Source of the DNA: Nemertoderma westbladi
Lineage: Eukaryota > Xenacoelomorpha > Nemertodermatida > Nemertodermatidae
Assembly (NCBI GenBank): GCA_032718475.1
Contig: JAUCBJ010007147.1
Coordinates: 1 to 64,000, forward strand
Length of the DNA stretch: 64,000 nucleotides
Direction of reading: 5' to 3'
Shown: one piece after another, positions 35,079 to 44,416 of the stretch
Numbering within the stretch: the first letter of the stretch is position 1
How the letters are laid out: each line of letters begins with the position of its first letter
The notes under the pieces: model-generated
Database searches by the model: none
What the model was told of the DNA's origin: nothing
Seen by the model: only the letters and a program-made list of their open reading frames with translations
Program-made: the position numbers and the translations under genes

Positions 35079-35735
35079 GAGTAAGTAGGCAGATGGAAGT
35101 TGGTAAGAGTTAGGCAGATAGTAAGAGTAGGTAGTTAGAGGGTACTTAGTACCGTCAGATAGTAAGAGTAGGTAGTTAGAGGGTACGTAGTACCATTAGT
35201 TAGTAGGAGTTAGTAGTTAGAGGGTACGTAGTACCGTTAGTTAGTTAAGTAGTTAGAAGGTACATAGTACCGATTAGTTATAGGGAGTTAGAAGTTAGTA
35301 AGAGGGTATGTAGTAAAGGTATGTTAGTTGAAGAGAGTTAGAGTTAGTAAGAGGGTATGTAGTACCGTTAGTTAGTTGAAGAGAGTTATAGTTAGTAAGA
35401 GGGTACATTGTACCGTTAGTTAGTTAGTGGAGTTAGAGTTAGTAAGAGGGTACGTAAGTACCAGTTAGTTAGTTAGCAGAGTTAGAGTTAGTAAGAGGGT
35501 ACGTAGTACCATTAGTTAGTTAGTGGAGTTAGAGTTAGTAAGAGGGTACGTAAGTACCGGTTAGTTAGTTAGCAGAGTTAGAGTTAGTAAGAGGGTACGT
35601 AGTACCGTTAGTTAGTTGGTGGAGTTAGAGTTAGTAAGAGGGTACGTAGTACCGGTTGGTAGAAGTTAGTTAGAAGTTAGTAAGAGGGTACGTAGTGCCG
35701 GATAGTAAGAGTTAGTGGTAGAAGGGTATGTATAA
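35079..35735 (+). repeat. Post-pol tandem repeats of the outer element (GGTACGTAGTACC type)
   Basis: Irregular units of about 45-55 bp combine GTTAGTTAGT, GAGTTAGAGTTAGTAAGAG and GGTACGTAGTACCG. The last is a small inverted repeat (GGTAC, GTA, GTACC). The inner element has an equivalent array at 48660-49290. No coding frame is seen. Confidence 0.85.
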
Positions 35736-36199
35736 TATAAATATTAGTTAGTAGTGAGTAGCGAGAGGGGGGCATATGAGTACAGCTGGATAAATCGTGT
35801 AGGCCACGCGACGCATACTGTTGTACTGCACAAGCCCACAGAGTAGGCCAGAATGTGGATTATGAAGTAGAGTAATCCATTGGCAATAGTAAGTAGTAGC
35901 ACAGTAGTAGGATTGAATTAAATTATAATATTAAAATAGAATAGGGCTAGAAAATTAGACAAATTATGGTAACAGTAGAAAGTAAATTCTGGAACATAAT
36001 TAAAGTAACGGACAGAATTGTAATTTAGGGCACAATTTGACAGTTTCAGAAACAAAGTAGTAAAATTTAGGCTATAACTCGAAATTAAGTAGGAAATAGG
36101 CCATTGTCGAACTGTACAGACCATCTTAACCTTATCACTCATCTGTACTGCGCCTTGGCAAGGCACCACCTTACAGGTGAGCGAGTGAGAGAGTTCGGA
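35736..36199 (+). other. Conserved non-coding leader before the third ORF (copy 1)
   Basis: AT-rich block found three times in the window (here, 37850-38370, 49340-49775). Each contains ACAGCTGGATAAATCGTG-like sequence, GAATAATCCATTGGCA-like sequence, and just before the start codon GCAAGGCACCACCTTACAG followed by GTGAGCGAG. Its preservation in three copies suggests it serves expression of the third ORF, perhaps by splicing. Confidence 0.6.
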
Positions 36200-36676
36200 A
36201 TGGCGGGGAAACTGATCAGGAAGAGAAAGGCGGAGTCAGGAGGAAAAGAAATACTGGTGGATTTCACCAAGAGGCATCCGGAAGAGAAGACGAGGGGATA
36301 CTACGAGCGGTTAGAGAGAGGTCATGCAGCACGAGCGCTACAGGACCATTTCAGGGAGGTGCACGAACAGCGGCTGGTCGGGACCTACGGGACGCCGTCG
36401 CTGGACAACGCGATCTTCGAGCATTTCCACTACGTGGTGAAAGGAGACGAGGCGAAGTTCGGGATTCCGAAGTACGCGAGAAAGCCACCGAGGAAGGATT
36501 GGAAGAGGTTCGTAGAGTCCGTCAGCAGAGAAGGGTACATGGTCCTGGACAATGAGGGGACTGTGGAAGACGAGGAGTGTTCGAGGAGAGGTGACGGCGA
36601 GGGTCAGGAGCCTGAAAGCAGACAAGACCAAAGGAGAGGCAGTGACCAGGAAACGACCAAGGGAGGAGGACGATAG
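36200..36676 (+). pseudogene. Third-ORF remnant of the relative ending at 37802 (internal deletion)
   Basis: ATG at 36200 (MAGKLIRKRKAESGGKEIL) opens about 140 residues closely matching the start of the intact ORF at 49776, through FGIPKYARKPPRKDWKRF and YMVLDNEGTVED. It then jumps, out of frame, to the extreme 3' end of the gene (GEGQEPESRQDQRRG comes from the reading frame shifted against RVRSLKGDKAKG). Most of the gene, including the second exonuclease-like motif and all zinc knuckles, is deleted. Confidence 0.85.
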
Positions 36677-37232
36677 AGGGAAAGAGTTGAGGTGGTTCCC
36701 AAAGGCAGGTGGAACGAACTAAGACATTCATGTGATATGCCTGGAAAATACAATCAAAGTAAGTACTATAGTCATACAACCTTCTTCTCAATTAGCTACT
36801 GGGACTGGGGACCAATAGACTATAATACTATCACGGACGAGACACTGGACGACATCACACTTCTTGAGTGCGACGGCACAGGAGGGGGGTGAAACTCGTC
36901 GGGAGTGAGTGGGAGAGATAGGGGTTGAGTTGTAGTGCGGAGAGAGTGCGGGTGCAATTCAAGTGTGGGGGGGGGGGGGAGAAATAAGAGGCTGAGTGAG
37001 GGACAGGGAAGTCCGAGAGTTAGAGCGGAAGTAAGGAGAAGTAGAGGAGAGTCAGGGTTAGAACAGAGTAGAGTTAGTGGTGAAAGTGTTGGGGAAACAA
37101 AAGTCGTGTGAGAGGAGCGCACGATCGGCTCGACACGGGACGCCAGGTAAACAGGGTAGCGATATCATACCCATAGGGGGCGGTCTGGAAAGCCGGCTCC
37201 GAAAAAATAGTTCCACCCCACACTCGATGCTA
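36677..37232 (+). other. 3' leader of the relative ending at 37802
   Basis: Non-coding; parallels 52326-53039 and 55039-55728 (shared CTACTGGGACTGGGGA, a G run near 36968-36979, GATATCATACCCATA). The hairpin and purine tract that precede the LTR in the other two copies are missing here: sequence passes from CACTCGATGCTAG directly to the LTR. Confidence 0.7.
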
Positions 37233-37802
37233 GGTTAGCGTATTCAATTCCGCTAGCCAGGCCCACACAGAGTTGGTTTTAAGCAATATTGGGAGCACGA
37301 GGTTGGTTACCAATCAACCTCGTGTCACCCCAATAAGCGGGGACAATAGGCCCTAAGGGAACACACACAGCGGGGGTCAGAGGTCATACGTCCGGGAGGG
37401 AGAGAGAGACAGCAGCGGGGGGAAGCACTCCCAGGGAGATGGGAGGGTGACAAGTGAGTTATTAGCCAATGGGGGGAAGGCATCGGCTGAGTAGTGTAAT
37501 GCGGCCAACCGGTGCAATATATTACCATATCACTGTATCATTCATTCACTCTTCAGTAAGTCAGTTAGTTAGGGTGGTACCGAGACTCTTATCACCGTCT
37601 CTGTCCACTGCCATCATCATCACTTAGTACGTTACCGGTACTCATCCACTCGCATTAGTAAACTGTGCTTATACTTCATATATTATACATACGTTACCAA
37701 CAATAGCCAGAGTTAATAACATCAGGACTCTTTTCATGCACACGGCGGGGACGCGTAGTTAAGAAACCGGATAAACCGGGATCCTCGGTGGATCCCGTCA
37801 CA
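37233..37802 (+). repeat. Orphan LTR of a third BEL/Pao family member
   Basis: About 570 bp, aligned end to end with the LTRs at 28491 and 39433 but clearly different from both. The first base is changed (GGTTAGCG instead of TGTTAGCG); it ends GATCCCGTCACA. There is no partner LTR to its left before 28491. Sequence after it (37803 on) is the outer element's repeat region, so it marks the right end of an insertion whose left end has been lost. Confidence 0.8.
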
Positions 37803-38370
37803 TTAGTAGAGAAGTTAGTAGGAGGGTACGTATAGTGCCGTTAGGAGTAAGAGTTAGTGGTAGGAGGATATGTATAATATAAAATATAGTGAGAGTTAGT
37901 AGAGATTAGTTTGGAAGTTAGTAGAGCTAGTAGTGCGTAGCGAGAGGGGGGCACGTGGGTACAGCTGGATAAATCGTGTAGGCCACGCGACGCATACTGT
38001 TGTACTGCACAAGCCCACAGAGTAGGCCAGAATGTGGATTATAAAATAGAATAATCCATTGGCAGAATACTGATAGCACAGTAGTAGGATTAAATTAAAT
38101 ATTAAAATAAAATAAAATTAGAAAATTAGACAAATTATGGTAACAGTAGGAGAAATATTCTGGAACATAATTTAAGTAATGGACAGAATTACGAAATTTA
38201 GTACAATTTGGCACTTTAGGAAATTAGGGTAGGAAAATTAGGCGATAACCTAACACAGAGCAATAGATAGGCCATTATCGAACTGCACAGACCATCCTAA
38301 CTATATCACTCGTCTGTACTGCGCATTGGCAAGGCACCACCTTACGGGTGAGCGATTGAGAGAGTTCGAA
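37803..38370 (+). other. Outer element: remaining repeats and conserved leader before its third ORF
   Basis: Begins inside GTTAGTAG-type repeats and continues with the conserved leader block (GTACAGCTGGATAAATCGTG, then GGCAAGGCACCACCTTACGG followed by GTGAGCGATTG). No coding frame. Confidence 0.65.
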
Positions 38371-39432
38371 ATGGCGGAGAAACTGGTCAGAAAGAGAAAG
38401 GCGGAGTTAGGAGGAAAGGAGATACTGGTGGATTTCACCGAGAGGCATCCGGAAGAAAAGACAAGGGGATACTACGAGCGGTTAGAGAGGGGTCACAAAG
38501 CACAAGCGCTGCAGGACCATTTCAGGGAGATGCACGAACGGCAACTGGTCGGGACCTATGGGACACCGTCGCTAGACAACGCAATCTTTGAGCATTTCCA
38601 CTACATGGTGAAGGGAGACGAGGCGAAGTTCGGGATTTCGAAGTACCCAAAGGAGCCACCGAGAAAGGATTGGAAGATGTTCGTAGAGTCCGTCAGCAGG
38701 GGAGGATACATGGTCCTAGACGACCGTGGAAGATGAGGAAGGTTCGAGAAGAGGGTTGGCAGGGTCGGCCAGAACCATACTCCTACATTTGGCCACGCCA
38801 AATGGGGACATTTTCCTATTCGACCTGGGAACGTATGGGAAGAAGAATGGGCCAAAGTTGAACCGGTTGTCAAAGGCGGTGCAAACCCTAGTAAGAGAGA
38901 AGTCAACGACAAAGGTGGGATCGGCGATCCGCGACGATGCAGAGACAATCATCGGTCCGGACACCCCCAACCTCCTGGACATGCAGACGGTCTACATGGC
39001 TATGAGAGCACCAGACGGGTTGGGACTAGTGGAGAACGCAGGCCATTGTGGAGCGGTGGCGATGGGCCAGCTAATGGGGCTCGTGTGTCACAAACCAATG
39101 GACTGGGGTAAGTTCAGAGAGGAGTACGGAGCGGAGTTAGCGAACTCGCTGAAGTGGGGAGTGAGGCCAGGGAAACAAGAGGTGTATCAATTCTGGAGAG
39201 GAGCGATAAAGGTATATCAGAAGCGATATATCCTGCAGGAGGACTGGATAATGATGGGTTTGCTAAACCTATTCATGACCATCGTCATCGAGAGAGAACC
39301 AACAGCATTCCTGCTATCGGGATCACCCCTGAACTACAGAAGAGCCTTCAAGGCGGCTTTCGAGGGTTTGGTAGACCACCCGTGGCTGAAGGGCGAGTCG
39401 GTATACTATAACTGCCGACATCTAGTAGACGG
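38371..39432 (+). pseudogene. Outer element third ORF, first part (frameshifted, then cut by the inner element)
   Basis: ATG at 38371 (MAEKLVRKRKAELGGKEIL). The frame breaks near 38727, where about 8 bases are missing relative to the inner copy, inside the first exonuclease-like motif (VLDD). It continues in another frame from 38726 through LLHLATPNGDIFLFDL, KVGSAIRDDAE and YILQEDWIM to HLVDG. At 39432 it is interrupted exactly at the GACGG target site by the inner LTR element; the rest of the gene resumes at 53580. Confidence 0.88.
39428..39432 (+). repeat. Left target-site duplication (GACGG) of the inner BEL/Pao element
   Basis: GACGG sits directly before the inner 5' LTR and again at 53580-53584 directly after the inner 3' LTR. 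The duplication falls in the codons for Asp-Gly of the outer third ORF. Confidence 0.93.
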
Positions 39433-39972
39433 TGTTAGCTTATTCAATCCCGCCAACACCCCATAAAGTTATAAGCCGATAAGCAATATTGGGAACCACG
39501 AGATTGGGCAATTAACCAACTCGTGCCATCCCAATAAGAGTGGGAAGGAAGCACACAACAAGGGTCAGGGGCCAAACCCCTATCCCAGAGGAGATAGGTG
39601 GAGTGAACGGGAATACTCCACGGGGCGCCAACAAGGGTATTAACCAATCAGAGGGGGGAAAGGCATCGATTGAGTAGCAATAAGGCCACCGTGCAATATA
39701 ACCAATAACCTATTAATCAGTGATTCAGTTATCTCAGTGCAGCAGTGCTAGCGTAGGTTGGTAGTCAATTAGTTTAGTTAGGGGATCACGGGACTTTAGT
39801 TACCGTATCCCGCCTTGTACACATTATATCTATATCTATATCCTATGCCCTATTATTATTATACACCGAACTTCAGAACTCAGTTACTTTGTTTCATCCT
39901 TATACACGGCGGGGACGCGTGGACTAAATTACCACACCGGATAAATCGGGATCCCTCCTGGATCCCATCACA
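39433..39972 (+). repeat. 5' LTR of the inner element
   Basis: TGTTAGCT start, CCCATCACA end, 540 bp. It pairs with 53040-53579, from which it differs at GGGAACC/GGGAGCC, CCTATCCC/CCTAACCC and CCCATCACA/CCCGTCACA. The hairpin at 39497-39525 is kept in altered form (CACGAG ... CTCGTG). A TATA-like tract (TCTATATCTATATCC) lies near 39826-39842. Confidence 0.94.
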
Positions 39973-40052
39973 GTAACTAAATCCGAGGAAGAAGCCCAGT
40001 TGAACATCAAGAACTGCAGCCTAGCTAGCCGAACCATCAGCCACCAGTTGAG

Positions 40053-41585
40053 ATGAGTGAATCGGGCGAGACACCGACGCGGACCCCGGACGAAGATCAA
40101 ACGATCCGCGAGGCCGCGACCAAGCGATACAGGCCCACGACGCCGGAGCCATCGATAACGGGCGAACCGGAAGTCCAGAACGAGGAGGGTCTGGAACCCG
40201 AAGTCGAGCCAAGGGAAAGGGAGAGCGAGACGGAGGGAGAAGGAGATGAGTCGACACGGAACGGAGAGCGGCGCGCCGATGTCGCCGGCCAGCTACCGGC
40301 CGAGGGCGACGAGCGACCCACCGAAACGGCGACGGTGGGGCCGACGGTGCGACGCCGGACGCAAAGAGACGGAGGAGAGATCGGCACCGATATCGCCGGC
40401 CAGCTACAGGCCGAGGGCGACGGACGGCCCACCGGAACGGCGACGGTGGAGCCGCCGGTACGACGTCGAACCCGGAGGGACGGAGGAGAGGTCGGCGACG
40501 AGGACGTCGGGGTCTCCGATCGACTTCGACGGGCCTACATCGCGACCCGGAGACTACTAGAGAAGGCCAGAAAAGGGAAAACGGTAGACGAGGTGAGACT
40601 GAGAAAGCGACTAGGTGAGTCGGATAGACACTTTAATTATCTGATACGTTTTGGGCAGAGAGAACTAGCCGAAACGAGAGCACGTGAGGTTGCCGGGGAA
40701 CTGTTTGAACTATGGGAATGTGGGAGTATGGAACCTAGCGTAGCGTCAGTGTACATAGGGCCATACTTGGTCGATGCCCGGGGAGTAAAACCAGTGGGTT
40801 GGAGGGGACTCGAAGGGGGCGAATCCGAGGTTAACCCCGAGGATTCGGCCTCGTCGGTCGGAGAAAGCTCCGGGAAGCGGGGGAAAGTTAGTAGGTCGGG
40901 AAGGCGGGGGAAGTCCGTCGTAACCGATAAGTCTGTTACATCCTCCGCGAAAGAAAGAGCGGTGAGAAAAATAGGTGCCGCATACCGTCTCAGCATGGCA
41001 GAGCAAGGTCAGAGAGAAATGGAGAAACGGCTAGAGGAGGGGAGAGTGCGGTTAGAGAGGGAAGCGGCATTGATTAAAGAAACCGGAGAGAGGGCCGAAA
41101 GGGCTTTGAAAAGCCTAAGGGAGTATGATGAGATAGAGGAAAGGGAGTGTAGGGAGCGTGAGGCGAGAGAGGAAAGGGAACGTAAGGAACGTGAAAGGGA
41201 ATGCAAGGAGTATGAAGCGAGAAGGGAAAAGGAACGCAAGGAGCGCGAAGTGAGACGAAGGGAGAGTATTAAGAGTGCAGCAGAGTCGGCCATCAGGGAC
41301 ACCCAGGAGTGTGAGAGGAGACTGGCAGTGGCTGAAAAGGAGCACAAGGAATTAGAGAGACGGCAGAGTGAGTCTGCGGGAAATAGAATTAGACGGGAGC
41401 ACGAGATGGAATTCGTGCGAGCGACGCCGTCTGAAAGCGGGGCCGGCTCGAGTATTTTTGAGGAGCCGGAGGCCGTAGACACATTTATTAATACCCCACT
41501 GACAGGGACCGCGCGACAGACCCAAAACTGGTGCGAGCGTACGGGCGGGGGGGGGGGGGGGGTAATAATAATAATGGTACAGTAG
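40053..41585 (+). CDS. Gag N-terminal protein of the inner element (510 aa)
   Basis: ATG at 40053 is the first start after the 5' LTR and its surroundings match the outer copy. Residues 1-170 are acidic and Arg-rich and include a duplicated block (VAGQL..EGD.RPT.TATV..VRRRT). A conserved middle carries SDRHFNYLIRFGQ and SVYIGPYLVDARG. Residues from about 320 to 450 form a strongly charged coiled coil (repeated EREAREERERKER). The frame reaches TGGGGGG in the 16-base G run at 41547-41562 and then terminates 7 codons later. Homology and the layout of the outer copy suggest that it originally continued into the next frame. I do not assign a named domain to this part. Confidence 0.75.
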   Translation: MSESGETPTRTPDEDQTIREAATKRYRPTTPEPSITGEPEVQNEEGLEPEVEPRERESETEGEGDESTRNGERRADVAGQLPAEGDERPTETATVGPTVRRRTQRDGGEIGTDIAGQLQAEGDGRPTGTATVEPPVRRRTRRDGGEVGDEDVGVSDRLRRAYIATRRLLEKARKGKTVDEVRLRKRLGESDRHFNYLIRFGQRELAETRAREVAGELFELWECGSMEPSVASVYIGPYLVDARGVKPVGWRGLEGGESEVNPEDSASSVGESSGKRGKVSRSGRRGKSVVTDKSVTSSAKERAVRKIGAAYRLSMAEQGQREMEKRLEEGRVRLEREAALIKETGERAERALKSLREYDEIEERECREREAREERERKERERECKEYEARREKERKEREVRRRESIKSAAESAIRDTQECERRLAVAEKEHKELERRQSESAGNRIRREHEMEFVRATPSESGAGSSIFEEPEAVDTFINTPLTGTARQTQNWCERTGGGGGGVIIIMVQ

Positions 41586-44416
41586 ACGTTGTTAATATTG
41601 ATAATACCGTATGGGACAACACTAATCAAACCTTTGTTACAGGAAATACTTTGCCTAGTGGTAGTAATTTAAATTTAAATCAGAATAATCCCAATATTAA
41701 TGTAGGAAATAATTCTAATATTGACGTAGTTACGCAAAATAATTCAAATAATCAAAATAATAACCCAAATTCGAACCTACAAAATAATTTAAATAACGCA
41801 GTTACGCAAAATAATTCGAATAATTTAAATAATGACCTATGCCCGAATTTACAAAATAATTCAGATAACGTAGTCGCGCAGAATAATACAAATGATTTTG
41901 TTTCAAACGAGCAAATTAATTCCGTTTCCAATATGGGTGCTATTAATGTAAACACATCGGGCCTACATAACCGGGCGGAAGAGGGCCTGGTAGGTCACAT
42001 AGTCGGTAGCCAGACGGATGAGGGCCTGGTAGGCCACGTAGTTAGTAGACAGGGAGCAGAGGGCCTGGTAGGCCACGTAGTTAGTAGACAGGGAGCAGAG
42101 GGCCTGGTAGGCCACGTAGTTAGTAGACAGGGAGCAGAGGGCCTGGTAGGCCACGTAGTTGGTAGGCAGGGAGTAGAGGGCCTGGAAGGCCACGTAATAG
42201 CAGGGGGAGAGGCGGGGGTGAATAGACCCGACCGCAGTAGGGTTGATGTGTCGACTAGAGAGGTATATAATAGTGGGGAGAGAGGTAGCGAAGTTAGATG
42301 TAGCGAGTGGGGGGGGGCTACGAGGACCCCACAACAGAGAGTTAGCGGCGAGAGGGGGGGGGGGGGGGGGGCAGGGAGTGTCCCACAGCCGTCAGCGGAT
42401 AATGCGAGGGCCGAAATAGGTAAACCGCAACAACCGGCGACGGAAAGTAACAGGGGGATTGCGGGTATCCCCAGCGGCGTGCTACCGAGCAGAGAGAGAC
42501 AGGTTGACGTCCCGAGAGGGCGGACGAAGCGTCGAGCCCGATCAGAGGAGGGAAGAAGAACAGTGGGGTTTAACCGGGAGGTCGATGAGAGATCTCACGA
42601 GCGGGAATATTCCACTGATAGGAGAAGAAAGGAAGACAGTAGTAGAAGTATCGCCGCGAACGATAGAAGAGCGAGGACGGATAGCGAGCCGTCGGTAGTC
42701 GAGATGAGAACGGAGAGTCGGTGGGGTCGGACTCCGGGAGATTGCCGTCGCTCCGGAGAGATGCGATCCGGTGAGATGCATCACACGCCGAGAGAGGGGT
42801 ACACGATGTACCGGTACGAAGATGAGGACAGAAGAGAGGGGGGTCGAAGAGAAACTTTCCGACGGAATATACCTACCGATCGAGAATACGGTAGCCGCGG
42901 GGAGGATTATTCGCGAAGAATAAACTTCGATCCCGAGAGACACATGCAGACTGTAGGACATACTGTAGGCCTTACTGCACATACCATAGGCCATATTGAG
43001 AGAGGCTATGTAGGCGATAGGATAGCGCGGATGACGGAATTAAACCCGGAAGTCGCGGAATACATACCGGCGAGTAGGCCAGAAGCTGATAGGCCTATAC
43101 CGGTACCAGCACAGCAGTATGACTACAGCATGCAGGGACATAACATATACCCAGGGGAGGGGGGAATTATTGCGGATAGGTGCATGGGCCCCAACATATT
43201 AACATCAACCCCATTACCAAACATACCGGTGGGGGGGGGGGGACAGGGTGACATTCCCCCATCACAATATCAACAATATACCCCGATGGTAGCAAAAACA
43301 ACGAGACCCTTGGACGAAAACAGGTCGTGTGACACAGATATATGGAGGGGGCCGCTACCCCCGATGACGTACCCAAGCCAGAGAAAATCAAGAAATAGGA
43401 CAGACGGAACGCACCAGGCAGGGGAAACTATACAGCACCCGTCGAATCCATTGGAAGCGCAGGCGATATGGATGGCCACGTTGATCGATGCTCTGAAAAC
43501 GAGGATCGAGTTACCACCCGTGGAACCATTTAAGTTCGATGGGAGTAGGCCGGAAGAATATTTACAGTTTCGGCGAATGTATAGTAACGAAATACTAACA
43601 AAAAACTTGACGCAGGCGGAGTGCCTAAAGTATCTACAAGTGTACACGGGAGGCCCAGCATACGACATCGTGAGGCAATATCAGGGAATAGAGGGCGGCT
43701 TCACGACAGCATGGCGGGCACTGGATAGGGAATACGGGCACCCGGCCAAGATCATCAGGCAGACGCTGAGAGGCATAACATCGGGTGGCCTACAGGATAA
43801 CCCCGTTAGCATTAAGACGTTTGCAAACAAAGTCGAGAAGGCGCTGATCGTGCTGAAGACGCTAGACGCGCCATACGAGCTCAACGCGTCCAATAACATC
43901 ACCACGATAGCGCAGGCACTACCAAACTGGCTGCGCAACAACTGGAGGAAGATCGCTTTCTCCACTCGAGACAAGAAGGGTGCGGAACCGGGTTTAGAAG
44001 AAATGTCAAACTTCTTAAATTACGAGGCTGAACTAATAAAGGACCCAGTCTATAGTGAAGATAGCCTGGGAAAGGGACCAAAGGCGGATCACTACAGGCC
44101 GAAACCAGAGCACAATACATCAAACGCATTGCCGAGGCTCAGGCAATCATTGCCATACGCAGCGACGCAGGGGACTGCAAGTCCACAGGCAAACGAAGAT
44201 AAGACAACATCATGGAACGGACAGGGGAACAATAACAACATGAATAAACATAACCCCAGTACGTCCAGTAGGCCAAACCCAGTCAATAAGAATAGTAGGG
44301 ACTTTGGTACGAATATAACTGCGATACGCAATGCATTGTATAAAGAGGGCTACGACCCAAAGAGCAAATGCCAGTTACACGCAAATGCGCTTCATAAAAC
44401 CATGAACTGCAGGTAA
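41547..44416 (+). CDS. Gag core of the inner element (Asn-rich, repeats, DUF1759-type domain)
   Basis: Entered after the poly-G tract. The first 140 residues are extremely Asn-rich (NLQNNLNNAVTQNNSNN). About five 13-residue repeats (EGLVGHVVSRQGA, DNA 41981-42196) follow, then an Arg/Glu-rich region with another 18-base G run (42354-42371). A Pro/Gly linker leads to the BEL/Pao Gag domain: LPPVEPFKFDGSRPEEYLQF, YTGGPAYDIVRQY, AWRALDREYG. The C-terminal linker is Asn/Ser/Pro-rich. It ends at TAA 44414-44416, where the outer copy has Tyr, so this is a point nonsense. The next frame continues directly with the zinc knuckle. Confidence 0.85.

Noticed and set aside
41531-41546. Separate start codon for the inner Gag core frame
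   Set aside because: The frame simply stays open a few codons left of the G run in the wrong phase; homology to the outer copy begins only after the tract.
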